DNA of 64,000 nucleotides from Paracoccaceae bacterium (GTDB lineage Bacteria; Pseudomonadota; Alphaproteobacteria; Rhodobacterales; Rhodobacteraceae): NCBI GenBank assembly GCA_014239455.1, contig JAAZYV010000006.1:109445-173444 (forward strand), written 5' to 3'. The notes under the pieces were generated by a model, which was not told the origin of the DNA, searched no databases, and saw only the letters and a program-made list of their open reading frames with translations. Each line of letters starts with the position of its first letter. Position 1 is the stretch's first letter. The translations under genes and the position numbers were made by a program. This document shows positions 10,432 through 20,494 of the stretch, one piece after another.

Positions 10432-11772
10432 TTGGCAAAAGATGAATTTGATTTATTTGTGATTGGAGGCGGCTCAGGTGGAGTTAGAGCATCTAGATTG
10501 GCAGCAAACTTAGGTTTAAGGGTGGGTGTAGCTGAAGAATATAGGTTTGGGGGTACCTGTGTTATAAGAGGTTGTGTTCCAAAGAAGTTGATGGTTTTTG
10601 CCAGTGACTATGCCAGCAAATTCCAAGATTCAAAAGGTTTTGGCTGGGATTACAGTTCGATGTCGTTTTCATGGAGAAAATTTTCTAATTCAATGCAATC
10701 TGAAGTTGATAGACTAGAAAAATTGTATGAAAGCATGCTCCATTCTTCAGGTGTTGTCACCTTTAAACAAAAGGCTAAATTGAATGGCGATTCTTCTGTA
10801 ATATTACATGATGGAACAATTCTTAAAGCTAAATATATCTTGTTAGCAGGAGGAAGTGGTCCTAGCAGAATTTCTATTCCAGGAGAAAATTTAGCAATAT
10901 CTTCTAACGAAATCTTCTCTTTGACTGAATTGCCCGAGAAATTACTAATTGTTGGTGGGGGCTATATAGCCTGTGAATTTGCATCCATTTTTAATGGATT
11001 AGGTGTAAATGTAAGACAAATTTATCGTGGTGAAAAGATACTTCGAGGTTTTGATAATGATATTAGAAATCATGTGGAAATCTGTATGAGAAATAGAGGG
11101 GTTACTATTACCAATAATGTACAGCTAAAGAGTATTAATGAAGTGAAAAACGGGCTTGAGGTTTATCTCACTAACGGAGAAAAAGAAATTGCAGATCAGG
11201 TATTATTAGCTGTAGGACGTCGGCCAAAAGTTCAGGATCTAGGTTTAGATAAAGTTGATCTTAGGTTAACAGAAACGGGAGCCATTTACGTGGATCAATT
11301 TCTAAAAACTTCAATTGATTCAATATATGCAGTGGGGGATATAACTGATCGACTCAATCTGACGCCTGTGGCAATTAAGGATGCTGTGGCATTTATTAAC
11401 ACAGTTTTTTGTGCGAAAAAAACATTACCAGATCATGATCTTGTGCCGACTGCGGTATTCACTAGACCTGAAGTTGGAACCGTAGGGTTAACCGAGGCCG
11501 AGGCCGTTATTAAACACAAGATTAAAATCTTCAAAACTTCTTTTTCCCCTATGGGAAACAGAATATCATGTAGGGAAGAACAGATTCTTATAAAGCTAAT
11601 TGTATGCCATGAAACTGACAAAGTTTTGGGCTGCCATATTGTAGGAGAAGGAGCGAGTGAGATGATTCAGATTTTTGGGATCGCTATAAAAATGGGAGTA
11701 AAGAAAAGTGACTTGGATGCAACTTGTGCTGTCCATCCGACCATAGCAGAAGAGATAGTAACCCTGAAATAA
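10432..11772 (+). CDS. gor: Glutathione-disulfide reductase
   Basis: FAD/NADPH enzyme reducing glutathione disulfide. 446 aa. N-terminal FAD loop GGGSGG, redox-active disulfide Cys43-Cys48 in GGTCVIRGCVPKK, NADPH loop GGGYIACEFA, second FAD block YAVGDI, and C-terminal catalytic His435 and Glu440 in HPTIAEE. The CxxxxC context and absence of a lipoamide-type extension support glutathione rather than dihydrolipoamide as substrate. TTG start six bases after rpiA. An rpiA-gor pair is common in Rhodobacterales. Confidence 0.93.
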   Translation: MAKDEFDLFVIGGGSGGVRASRLAANLGLRVGVAEEYRFGGTCVIRGCVPKKLMVFASDYASKFQDSKGFGWDYSSMSFSWRKFSNSMQSEVDRLEKLYESMLHSSGVVTFKQKAKLNGDSSVILHDGTILKAKYILLAGGSGPSRISIPGENLAISSNEIFSLTELPEKLLIVGGGYIACEFASIFNGLGVNVRQIYRGEKILRGFDNDIRNHVEICMRNRGVTITNNVQLKSINEVKNGLEVYLTNGEKEIADQVLLAVGRRPKVQDLGLDKVDLRLTETGAIYVDQFLKTSIDSIYAVGDITDRLNLTPVAIKDAVAFINTVFCAKKTLPDHDLVPTAVFTRPEVGTVGLTEAEAVIKHKIKIFKTSFSPMGNRISCREEQILIKLIVCHETDKVLGCHIVGEGASEMIQIFGIAIKMGVKKSDLDATCAVHPTIAEEIVTLK

Positions 11773-11835
11773 TTAGAAACCTTGAAATTTCACCATTCAA
11801 GCACACTTTAGTTTAAATAGTGTAAGGAATATAAA

Positions 11836-12990
11836 ATGCCGTATAAAGACGACTCTGAAGGCCCTTGGGGGTCTGGAAAGAAAAAAGGTTCTAAAGATAA
11901 TACTAATAAGAGCCCCTGGGGTAGTAATGGTTCTGATAATGAAAAGGGAGATGGCAGTATACCAGAGATTGATCAAATTGTCAGAAAAGGGCAGGAACGC
12001 CTCAAGGTTTTAATGGGAGGCAAAGGTGGAGGAGGCCCCAGCAGTGGTGGCGGTTCGGGTTTCGGCGGAGTCCCCAACTTTGGGAGAGGAAGTTTTTCTT
12101 TAATTGCACTAGCATTGATTATCATCTGGGCCTTTCTATCATTCTATACGGTGAAGCCTGAAGAGAGATCTATAGAGCTTTTTTTCGGTAAGTACTTTGA
12201 GACTGGTGAATCAGGTCTAAACTTTGCCCCATGGCCTTTGATTACATACGAAGTACTAACAGTTACAAGGGAAAACACCGAGGATATTGGGGTAGGCGGT
12301 CAAGGGGGAAGACAAGATGAAGGTTTAATGCTAACGGGTGATGAGAATATTGTAGATATTGATTTCCAGGTAGTTTGGAATATTTCTGATCCAGCAAAAT
12401 TTTTGTTTAATTTAGCAGATCCAACAGAGACAATAAGAGCTGTTTCTGAGTCTGCCATGAGAGAAGTGATTGGGAGGTCTGAACTTAGTCCAATACTAAA
12501 TAGAGATAGGGCTTTAGTAAGTGCTGATGTTCGGGAATTGATTCAAAATATCTTGGATTCTTACAACAGTGGAGTTAATATCGTGCGTTTAAATTTTGAT
12601 CGTGCAGATCCGCCAGCTGAAGTTATAGATGCTTTTAGGGATGTTCAGGCAGCAGAGCAAGAGCGTGATACTCTTGAAAAGAAAGCTGATGCATATGAAT
12701 ACCAGGCATTAGCTCAAGCTCGAGGAGAAGCAGAACAGATCAAACAAGAAGCTGAGGGGTATAAAGCTAGGGTTGTAAATGAAGCGACTGGTGAAGCAAG
12801 TCGGTTTATAGCCATTTATAACGAATATGTAGAAGCCAAAGATGTGACGAGAAAGCGTTTATATATGGACTCAATGGAACGCGTTCTAGGTGATGTTGAT
12901 AAAGTCATTTTGGATCAAAAATCGGAGACTGGGCAAGGCGTAGTGCCATATTTGCCCCTGAACCAACTTAAGGTCGGAGGTAACAACTAA
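11836..12990 (+). CDS. hflK: FtsH-protease modulator HflK
   Basis: Membrane-anchored SPFH-domain protein that with HflC forms a large periplasmic assembly around FtsH. 384 aa: Gly/Lys-rich cytoplasmic tail (1-82, with two PWGS-type repeats and a Gly-rich stretch), one transmembrane helix (about 86-106), SPFH/band-7 domain (about 106-290), a charged coiled-coil (AEQERDTLEKKADAYEYQ onwards, about 272-335), and a C-terminal tail. ATG at 11836 follows AAGGAA. It overlaps hflC by one base. Confidence 0.95.
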   Translation: MPYKDDSEGPWGSGKKKGSKDNTNKSPWGSNGSDNEKGDGSIPEIDQIVRKGQERLKVLMGGKGGGGPSSGGGSGFGGVPNFGRGSFSLIALALIIIWAFLSFYTVKPEERSIELFFGKYFETGESGLNFAPWPLITYEVLTVTRENTEDIGVGGQGGRQDEGLMLTGDENIVDIDFQVVWNISDPAKFLFNLADPTETIRAVSESAMREVIGRSELSPILNRDRALVSADVRELIQNILDSYNSGVNIVRLNFDRADPPAEVIDAFRDVQAAEQERDTLEKKADAYEYQALAQARGEAEQIKQEAEGYKARVVNEATGEASRFIAIYNEYVEAKDVTRKRLYMDSMERVLGDVDKVILDQKSETGQGVVPYLPLNQLKVGGNN

Positions 12991-13859
12991 TGAACAAATC
13001 TTTAATCCTCCTAATATTTCTTGCAGTTATTCTTATTGGGGTTGTCTCCTCTATTTTTATCGTTGATGAAAGGGAAAAAGTTCTCGTTCTACAATTTGGA
13101 CAAGTAAGAAGTGTTAAGACAGAGCCAGGAATTAAATTTAAAATACCATTTATCCAAAATGTGGTAAGGTATGATGATAGAATTCTTTCATTGGATACAA
13201 TGCCATTAGAGGTCACGCCACTTGATGACAGGCGTCTAGTGGTAGATGTTTTCGCACGGTATCGAATTGTTGATGTGGTGGTGTTTAGAAAAGCTGTTGG
13301 CACAGGCGGAACGGCTTCTGCTGAGGTCAGGCTTGAAAGAATATTAAACGCAGCGTTGAGAGAGGTACTTGGTTCAGTAACATCTAATGCCGTGACATCA
13401 GCTGAGCGAGTGGATTTAATGACTAGTATCCGAGATGCTGCCATCGCAGAAGCGGGCGGTCTGGGAGTGGAGGTAATCGATGTTAGAATTAAGCGTGCTG
13501 ATTTACCAACACAGAATCTGTCGGCCACTTTTCAAAGAATGCAAGCAGAGAGAGAACGAATGGCTGCTGATGAAAGAGCACGTGGTAGAGAAGCAGCTCA
13601 ACGTGTTCGAGCCTTAGCTGACAGAAAAGCAGTTGAGATAGTTTCAGAAGCGCGTCGGGATGCTGAAATAATTAGAGGTGAAGCTGATGCTGAGACGACC
13701 CGTCTTTTAGCAGAGGCTTTTGGTCGGGATCCTGAGTTTTATGCATTTGTGAGGTCATTAAAAGCCTATGAGGGTTCAATGACGGGGAAAAATACGACCA
13801 TAGTACTTAATCCAGACTCTGAATTCTTTGATTACATGAAGGAAAGTGGGTCAAAGTAA
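12990..13859 (+). CDS. hflC: FtsH-protease modulator HflC
   Basis: Partner of HflK. 289 aa: N-terminal transmembrane helix (5-25), SPFH domain, then an alpha-helical Arg/Ala/Glu-rich coiled coil (about 180-245) and the conserved DPEFYAFVRSLKAYE segment near the C-terminus. Overlaps hflK upstream and the DUF2065 gene downstream by one base each (TAATG), which implies translational coupling of all three. Confidence 0.95.
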   Translation: MNKSLILLIFLAVILIGVVSSIFIVDEREKVLVLQFGQVRSVKTEPGIKFKIPFIQNVVRYDDRILSLDTMPLEVTPLDDRRLVVDVFARYRIVDVVVFRKAVGTGGTASAEVRLERILNAALREVLGSVTSNAVTSAERVDLMTSIRDAAIAEAGGLGVEVIDVRIKRADLPTQNLSATFQRMQAERERMAADERARGREAAQRVRALADRKAVEIVSEARRDAEIIRGEADAETTRLLAEAFGRDPEFYAFVRSLKAYEGSMTGKNTTIVLNPDSEFFDYMKESGSK

Positions 13860-14044
13860 TGGACAAACTTTTGTTTGCTTTGGGTTCAGTAGCTGTATTT
13901 GAAGGATTTTTTTTGGCGATTGCCCCTGGACGTATACCCAAGGTTTTGGAAGTTTTGAGCAAACTTACTAGAGTGGAGCTATCTAGAATTGGACTCATAG
14001 TCATGGCTGCGGGTGTAGCTATACTGATGATCACGGATTTTTAG
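13859..14044 (+). CDS. DUF2065 small membrane protein
   Basis: 61 aa with two hydrophobic helices separated by a short loop containing LSKLTRVELSRIG; matches DUF2065 (YjeT type), regularly encoded next to hflC. Start ATG overlaps the hflC stop by one base. Function unknown. Confidence 0.85.
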   Translation: MDKLLFALGSVAVFEGFFLAIAPGRIPKVLEVLSKLTRVELSRIGLIVMAAGVAILMITDF

Positions 14045-14126
14045 TTTAGATATAAATAAGCAATGGATTAGTGACCAAATATAGGGTTTAAGCAAAAACC
14101 AAAAGAATAGGTTTTTGGAGTGGGGA

Positions 14127-15611
14127 ATGTCGACAATTATTTTGAATGAAAAAAAACGTAAGAAGTTAATCTCATTAAGATATATAGCTGATAGCTTAAT
14201 AAAACTTTTTTTAGTGCTATTTTTTTCAATACTTAGCAACGTTGCCAGTGTTGCCAAAGACTTGCCGGATAGTTTTGCAGATTTAGTTGAAAGACTGAGC
14301 CCAGCTGTGGTAAATATTACCACTACTGCTGTAGTTCCGCAAAGAGAACAGTTTAATCCAATGGTCCCAAGGGGGTCTCCTTTTGAGGAGTTTTTTAGAG
14401 ACTATATGGAAAAACAAAAGCCAGGAGATCAGCAACGAAGGCAACAGAGGCGTGGCACGGCATTAGGATCTGGTTTTATCATTTCTCCTGATGGATTATT
14501 GGTTACAAATAATCATGTCATAGAGAATGCAGATGAAATCAAGATTGAAATGCTAAATGGATCTACCTTAGAGGCTAAGGTACTTGGAACAGATCCTAAA
14601 ACTGATATAGCCTTGCTTAAGGTTAATTCAGAAATGGCTCTTCCGTATGTGAAATTCGGTAACAGTGATAAATCAAGGGTAGGGGATTGGGTTTTAGCGA
14701 TTGGTAACCCATTAGGCCAGGGATTTTCAGTTTCCGCAGGAATAATTTCTGCCCGAGGAAGAGATTTACAAGGACCTTATGATGATTTTATACAAACAGA
14801 TGCTGCTATAAATAGGGGGAATTCCGGAGGCCCTTTATTTAATACTGATGGAAAAGTAATAGGTGTGAATACCGCGATATTATCTCCAAATGGCGGTTCA
14901 ATAGGTATTGGATTTTCAATGTCTTCAGCAGTAGTAGAAAAAGTAATCGATCAACTGCGCGAATATGGGGAAACACGAAGGGGTTGGTTAGGTGTTCGGA
15001 TTCAGAATTTGAACGAGGAAGTAGCAGAAGCACTGGGTCTCGAGGATATAGGAGGTGCACTAGTCACAGATGTGCCAGGGGGACCAGCTCAAAAAGCTGG
15101 AATAAGGTCTGGCGATGTTATTGTGGAATTTGATGGAAAGAAGATTGAGGATAGCAGTGCATTGGTAAAGGTAGTTGGTGATAGCGAAATCGGAAAAGAA
15201 GTTAAAGTTTTAATATGGAGGGAAGGTACTGAAAAGATAATTTCTGTTGTGTTGGGTCGTCTTGAGACAGTTCAAATTTCGAACAATAGTTCAGATAATC
15301 AGGATCAGAAAATGTTGTATTTTGCTGGCATGAGTTTGGTTAGTATCAGCGATGATTTAAGAAAACGTTTTGATGTACTGGAAGAAGTCACTGGTGTCTT
15401 AGTAACTGAGGTTAAAGATGGCTCGGCAGCTAGAGCTAGGGGTATAAGTGCTGGTGATGTAATTGAAAAAGTGGACCAAGTAGAAGTCGATTCGCCTTCT
15501 TCAATTGTAAAAATGGTTGATGAGGCCAAATCAAAAAACAAAATGTCAGTTTTATTACTTGTAAAAAGAGGAATGAATGGAAGATTTGTGGCTATTCCAG
15601 TAGAAGAGTAA
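14127..15611 (+). CDS. degQ: Do-family periplasmic serine protease with two PDZ domains
   Basis: Periplasmic protease/chaperone for misfolded envelope proteins. 494 aa from ATG 14127, preferred over the upstream TTG because GGAG at 14117-14120 is well spaced. Residues 1-44 form a basic N-region and hydrophobic signal/anchor ending ASVAKD. Trypsin-like domain: His130 (TNNHVIE), Asp160 (DPKTDIALL), Ser233 (RGNSGGPL). A Gln/Arg-rich LA loop lies at 95-110. PDZ1 spans about 290-380 and PDZ2 about 400-490. It follows hflK-hflC-DUF2065 as in many alphaproteobacteria. degP and degQ cannot be separated safely; the shorter Q-linker favours degQ. Confidence 0.9.
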   Translation: MSTIILNEKKRKKLISLRYIADSLIKLFLVLFFSILSNVASVAKDLPDSFADLVERLSPAVVNITTTAVVPQREQFNPMVPRGSPFEEFFRDYMEKQKPGDQQRRQQRRGTALGSGFIISPDGLLVTNNHVIENADEIKIEMLNGSTLEAKVLGTDPKTDIALLKVNSEMALPYVKFGNSDKSRVGDWVLAIGNPLGQGFSVSAGIISARGRDLQGPYDDFIQTDAAINRGNSGGPLFNTDGKVIGVNTAILSPNGGSIGIGFSMSSAVVEKVIDQLREYGETRRGWLGVRIQNLNEEVAEALGLEDIGGALVTDVPGGPAQKAGIRSGDVIVEFDGKKIEDSSALVKVVGDSEIGKEVKVLIWREGTEKIISVVLGRLETVQISNNSSDNQDQKMLYFAGMSLVSISDDLRKRFDVLEEVTGVLVTEVKDGSAARARGISAGDVIEKVDQVEVDSPSSIVKMVDEAKSKNKMSVLLLVKRGMNGRFVAIPVEE

Positions 15612-15640
15612 ATTTAAGCTATAGCTTGCATTATATTCGA

Positions 15641-15970
15641 TCAGCCTAATTCTGAAGATATTTTCTCTATTTCTGCTAATAGATAAGAAAGATTATCTAT
15701 TCTTTTAGCTATAATATTTACTAATGGACCATTTTTTTCTATGTAGCCAGTGATTTTAAGGAGGTTTCCAGTTATAATATAGTAGCGATATCTGTAATAT
15801 AATTTTCCCCAACAAATAATATTTGCTGTCCCACTTTCATCTTCAAGACTAAGAAACGTAACACCATTGGCAGTACTTGGTTGTTGTTTAATTATCAACA
15901 ATCCTGCAATAGATACTATAGACTCTTCAGGTAACTTCGAAAGTTCAGATATTTTTATAATAGATGGGGT
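15641..15970 (-). pseudogene. imuC: C-terminal fragment of error-prone DNA polymerase ImuC (DnaE2)
   Basis: About 110 codons in one frame match the C-terminal OB-fold of DnaE2/ImuC: VSIAGLLIIKQQPSTANGVT, FLSLEDESGTANIICWGK, and the closing IIAKRIDNLSYLLAEI. In the family this tail follows a polymerase of roughly 1000 residues. Here the polymerase part is absent: upstream sequence shows no homology and runs straight into the ferredoxin gene on the other strand. The open frame to 16126 is chance extension. ImuC works with ImuA/ImuB in SOS mutagenic repair, so that system is probably lost from this locus. Confidence 0.8.
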
Positions 15971-16022
15971 CTTTTCACTGTTATAATGCATGAGAACATA
16001 AATAGAACATTTTGTATTTTGA

Positions 16023-16406
<384 letters not shown>

Positions 16407-16414
16407 ACTAAAAT

Positions 16415-17680
16415 TCATTTCTTAAAGTACTTAAAACCAATGTCATTTCTGTAAAAACCGTTTTCCCATTGGATAACAGTTAATGCATCATAAACTTTTT
16501 TTCTAGCACTTTCTAAGTCCTTTGCCCGTGCTGTTACGCTTAGTACTCTTCCTCCATTTGATACTAGTTTTCCTTCTTCAAATGCTGTCCCGGAATGAAA
16601 AACTTGAATTTCCTCATCGTCATTCAAACTTTCTAATCCGGATATCTCTTTCCCTGTTTGAAACTCCCCTGGATATCCTTTACTCGCAATTACTACAGTT
16701 ATTCCAATATCATCAGCAAAACTAATTTTCGTTTCCAGGAGTTTCTTTTGCGCGCAATTTAATAGAATATCTAAAAGTTGGGCACCTAACCTTATTGCCA
16801 AGACTTGGCATTCGGGGTCACCAAGGCGTGCATTATATTCAATGAGGAGAGGTTCATCCTTTATTATCATTAGACCCGCATATAAAATTCCACAGAAAGG
16901 AGTGCCATTCTTTCTCATTTCATCTAAAGTCGGTTTAACAATTCTATCTATTATTTTTTTTTCAATTTTTGGCGAAATATTAAATGCTGGAGAAAATGCT
17001 CCCATACCTCCAGTATTTGGGCCACGGTCATTATCAAAAGCCCTTTTGTGATCTTGAGCGCTTCCCAACGGAAGTATGTTGTCTCCATCAGTTAAAATAA
17101 ATAAGCTAGCTTCTTCACCATGAAGAAATTCTTCAATAACAACTGACTTGGAGCCTGGTTTTGATAATTGAAATATTTTCTTAAGTGCTACAGTCGCCTC
17201 TTGTGCAGTTTCGGCGATAAAAACACCTTTTCCTGCAGCTAAACCATCATCTTTGATTACGTATGGTTTTGTGAATTCATTTAAACAAATAAGAGCTTCG
17301 TCCTCTGAACTTGCAAGCTTATACTGGGCTGTTGGGATATTTCTTTTGCTACAAATCATCTTCGTAAACGTTTTGGAGGACTCTAAGATAGCAGCGTTTT
17401 TTGTCGGCCCAAATGAAAGTATTCCATTTTTATCCAAAAAATCTACTAGACCGTTGGCCAATGGGCTCTCCGGACCTATCATAACAAAATCAATCCCCTT
17501 ATCTTTACAGAAATTTAAAATTTTATCATTGTCTAAGATATCTATTTGCTTGCATTTTGCTATGGATGCAATCCCTGCATTTCCTGGGATACAGTAAAGT
17601 TCATCACATTTGGGATTTTGTTTAAAGGCCCATGCTAGGGCATGCTCACGTCCACCACTACCAATTAATAATATTTTCAA
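16415..17680 (-). CDS. purD: Phosphoribosylamine-glycine ligase
   Basis: GAR synthetase, second step of purine synthesis. 421 aa, ATP-grasp fold. N-terminal MKILLIGSGGREHALAW is diagnostic; further blocks are GPESPLANGL, KDDGLAAGKGV, EEFLHGEEASL, GGMGAFSPA and EYNARLGDPECQ with metal-binding Glu/Asn. Start TTG at 17680 with GGAG well placed upstream. Divergent from xseA, with a 97-bp shared promoter region; the purD/xseA divergence is common in Rhodobacterales. Confidence 0.96.
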   Translation of the reverse strand: MKILLIGSGGREHALAWAFKQNPKCDELYCIPGNAGIASIAKCKQIDILDNDKILNFCKDKGIDFVMIGPESPLANGLVDFLDKNGILSFGPTKNAAILESSKTFTKMICSKRNIPTAQYKLASSEDEALICLNEFTKPYVIKDDGLAAGKGVFIAETAQEATVALKKIFQLSKPGSKSVVIEEFLHGEEASLFILTDGDNILPLGSAQDHKRAFDNDRGPNTGGMGAFSPAFNISPKIEKKIIDRIVKPTLDEMRKNGTPFCGILYAGLMIIKDEPLLIEYNARLGDPECQVLAIRLGAQLLDILLNCAQKKLLETKISFADDIGITVVIASKGYPGEFQTGKEISGLESLNDDEEIQVFHSGTAFEEGKLVSNGGRVLSVTARAKDLESARKKVYDALTVIQWENGFYRNDIGFKYFKK

Positions 17681-17777
17681 AGTTACTCCAAACCAGTTAA
17701 ATTCAAGAGAATCACCTAATGAAAAATTGTGGATATCTTAACTCAGGAAGCTCTAATAAGAATAGGATAAAACTTAA

Positions 17778-19133
17778 TTGACCGATGAATTAACAAATCT
17801 TAAGGAGTTTTCTGTTAGCGAAATATCAGGTGTGCTTAAAAGACATGTAGAAGAAGGTTTTCCTCTGGTCAAAGTTAGAGGAGAATTAGGTAGGGTATCC
17901 AGACCAGCCTCTGGCCATATTTATTTTGATTTGAAAGATGATCGATCTGTCCTAGCGAGTGTAATTTGGCGCACCACACGAATAATTCAGTCAGAATTTG
18001 TTGAAGAGGGTTTGGAAATTATAGCAGTTGGGAAGCTCACAACTTTCTCTGGACAGAGCAGGTATCAGTTGATTGTTAGCAACATTTTTCCAGCTGGAAC
18101 CGGGGCATTGATGGCTATGCTTGAGAAGCGCAAAGAACAATTCATTAAAGAAGGTCTTTTTGAAAAGGATAAAAAAAAGCCTTTACCGTTTTTACCTGAA
18201 ATCATTGGAGTAGTGACTTCAGAAACAGGTGCTGTATTTAGGGATATTCTCCATCGTTTAAGAGAAAGATTTCCAAGGCAGGTTATAATATGGCCAGTAC
18301 CCGTCCAGGGCGAGGGGAGTGCAGAAAAAATAGCAGAAGCCATAACTGGGTTTAATTTGTTACTTAAGTCCAGTAAATCTCCAAGGCCAGATTTATTAAT
18401 AGTTGGTCGTGGAGGAGGATCTCTTGAAGATTTATGGTGTTTCAACGAAGAAATAGTGGTGCGTGCTGTAGCCCAGAGTGAGATTCCAATAATTTCTGCC
18501 GTGGGTCACGAAACTGACACGACTCTGATAGACTATGTTGCTGATATCAGAGCTCCAACACCCACTGCTGCTGCAGAGATTGCTGTCCCTGAACTTAAAA
18601 ATTTGTTGGGCAAAATAGATGACTTTGGAGGAAGATTAAAGCGCCCTGTTTTCTTAAGATTGGAAAATGTAAGAAAAAATATGACTCATGCTAAGAAGAG
18701 TATGGAAAATGTAAAATACATTCTTTCTGAATATATTCAGCGCTTTGACATCTTGATAGTTCGTTTTCCTAATATCCTCAGAATTTACCTTCAGAAAAAA
18801 AAGGAACAACTATTCCAGATGAGAGTAGCAGTTCTCGATTTAGATTTTGTGAAGAGTGATTTGAAAACAAAGCATAGATTGGTGAAAGATTTGGGGAAAG
18901 CGCTTAATCAGCAAATTGAAGGTGTGCACAGGAATAAAAAAAATATGCTTTTTAGCCATTCTAGACTGCATGATAGTTTAGGCTATAAGAGAACCTTATC
19001 CAGAGGCTATGCAATTGTGAGGGATAAGAACATGAAGCTAGTGAGGAATAAAGACGGGGCAGTTAAGGAAAAACATCTCCACATTGAATTTAACGAAGGA
19101 CTTATAGCTGTAGAAGTCAAAGAAACCGAATGA
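17778..19133 (+). CDS. xseA: Exodeoxyribonuclease VII large subunit
   Basis: Large catalytic subunit of exonuclease VII, which degrades single-stranded DNA. 451 aa: N-terminal OB fold (about 10-105, with GHIYFDLKD), catalytic region with VTSETGAVFRDI, the invariant GRGGGSLEDLWCFNEE and SAVGHETDTTLIDYVADIRAPTPTAAAE blocks, then a long Lys-rich coiled coil and C-terminal RTLSRGYAIV. Start is TTG at 17778 with AGGA ten bases upstream, giving an N-terminus like homologues. No xseB is seen nearby. Confidence 0.93.
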   Translation: MTDELTNLKEFSVSEISGVLKRHVEEGFPLVKVRGELGRVSRPASGHIYFDLKDDRSVLASVIWRTTRIIQSEFVEEGLEIIAVGKLTTFSGQSRYQLIVSNIFPAGTGALMAMLEKRKEQFIKEGLFEKDKKKPLPFLPEIIGVVTSETGAVFRDILHRLRERFPRQVIIWPVPVQGEGSAEKIAEAITGFNLLLKSSKSPRPDLLIVGRGGGSLEDLWCFNEEIVVRAVAQSEIPIISAVGHETDTTLIDYVADIRAPTPTAAAEIAVPELKNLLGKIDDFGGRLKRPVFLRLENVRKNMTHAKKSMENVKYILSEYIQRFDILIVRFPNILRIYLQKKKEQLFQMRVAVLDLDFVKSDLKTKHRLVKDLGKALNQQIEGVHRNKKNMLFSHSRLHDSLGYKRTLSRGYAIVRDKNMKLVRNKDGAVKEKHLHIEFNEGLIAVEVKETE

Positions 19134-19263
19134 AAATCGTAATATAAATGGCACAGATTTTGATGGTTCTAGGAATAACGATTGAACTGAAAAATAACTA
19201 ATGAGATAAGATGGCATACCAAATATCAAGCTAGCACTTAGGTGCCAAATACTGGTTAAGACA

Positions 19264-20397
19264 ATGAAGTTTTTTAAAAAGTTAAAAGAAAAGCTTTTTT
19301 CCACCTCTTCGAAACTTGGAGGTGGTTTAGAAGAAATAATTGATTCTAAAGTAAAATATTCGGAAAAAAAGAATGATGAAAATTTGGTTTCTAAAGAAAT
19401 AAGGTCCACAGTTGGCGATACTAGAGATTCACAAAGTTTTAACAAGAATGAAAAAGATTCTGAATCAAATGATAAGACCTTGGTAAGAGACAAGAAGAAA
19501 AACATTGGTTTCATAAAGAAAATAATATCTTCAGTTGAGTCTATATCTAGAAGAAGAAGGTTGGATGAAAGCATGTTAGAAGATTTAGAAGATCTTTTGA
19601 TTACCTCAGATATAGGAGTGAAAACTTCTGCATTAATAGTAGAGAGAATCCGAAAGGAAAATTTTTCAAAGGAGTTGAGTGCTACGGAACTTAAGAATCT
19701 TATCAGTATGGAGATCTACAATATTATGAGGACGTCTGGGGATTTGCCCAAGCATAGTGAAGGTAAGCTAAATATTTGGCTTTTCGTTGGTGTTAACGGG
19801 TCAGGCAAAACTACAACAATAGGCAAGATAGCTAGCCAAGAAAAAGAGAAGGGTAGAAAGATAATTATAGCTGCAGCTGATACTTTCAGAGCTGCAGCAG
19901 TGGATCAGTTATTGATATGGGGTAAACGTTCAGGTATTCCGATGGTTAAAGGTGAAGAAAAGAGTGATCCAGCATCCGTAGTATTTAAAGCTATTGAAAA
20001 AGCTAGGAATGATGGAAGTGATTTACTCATGATTGATACAGCAGGTCGATTGCAAAATAAAGCTGATTTGATGCAAGAATTAGAAAAAATCATAAGAGTA
20101 ATTAAGAAGCAGGATGACACAGCTCCTCACAATGTTATATTGGTCTTAGATGCTACTTCAGGACAAAATGTACATTCCCAGGTAGATATCTTCTCCAAAT
20201 CAGCTGGTGTCACGGGTATAATCATGACTAAATTAGATGGAACCGCGAAAGGTGGAGTTTTAGTTGCTTTAGCAGATAAATTTAACCTACCAATACATTG
20301 TGTTGGCTTAGGTGAGAAGCTAGAAGATCTAGAACCTTTTGATCCAAAGTTGTTTGCAAATGCCATAGTAGGATTAGACAGCGTGACGCAGACATGA
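19264..20397 (+). CDS. ftsY: Signal recognition particle receptor FtsY
   Basis: GTPase that docks SRP-ribosome complexes at the inner membrane. 377 aa. An acidic/basic low-complexity A domain (1-85) is followed by the N domain and the G domain. GTPase motifs: G1 GVNGSGKTTT at 176-185, DTFRAAAVDQL (insertion box), DTAGR (G3), TKLDGTAKGG (G4), and closing GLGEKLEDLEPFDP. ATG 19264. ispZ follows 94 bases downstream, as often in alphaproteobacteria. Confidence 0.96.
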   Translation: MKFFKKLKEKLFSTSSKLGGGLEEIIDSKVKYSEKKNDENLVSKEIRSTVGDTRDSQSFNKNEKDSESNDKTLVRDKKKNIGFIKKIISSVESISRRRRLDESMLEDLEDLLITSDIGVKTSALIVERIRKENFSKELSATELKNLISMEIYNIMRTSGDLPKHSEGKLNIWLFVGVNGSGKTTTIGKIASQEKEKGRKIIIAAADTFRAAAVDQLLIWGKRSGIPMVKGEEKSDPASVVFKAIEKARNDGSDLLMIDTAGRLQNKADLMQELEKIIRVIKKQDDTAPHNVILVLDATSGQNVHSQVDIFSKSAGVTGIIMTKLDGTAKGGVLVALADKFNLPIHCVGLGEKLEDLEPFDPKLFANAIVGLDSVTQT

Positions 20398-20422
20398 AGA
20401 ATCATTTAATTGGATAATAAGG

Positions 20423-20494
20423 ATGAATGTGTTTGAGATGCTCAAATCAGATGATGTTTTAATGAATAATTTAAAAAGGATTTTTTTCGGATGA
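20423..20494 (+). CDS. Possible 23-codon leader ORF upstream of ispZ
   Basis: ATG at 20423 opens a 23-codon frame (MNVFEMLKSDDVLMNNLKRI, then three more residues) whose TGA overlaps the ispZ ATG by four bases (ATGA), the arrangement seen in translational coupling. An AAGGA-like sequence lies too close upstream to be a convincing ribosome site. No family recognised; it may be chance. Confidence 0.2.
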   Translation: MNVFEMLKSDDVLMNNLKRIFFG

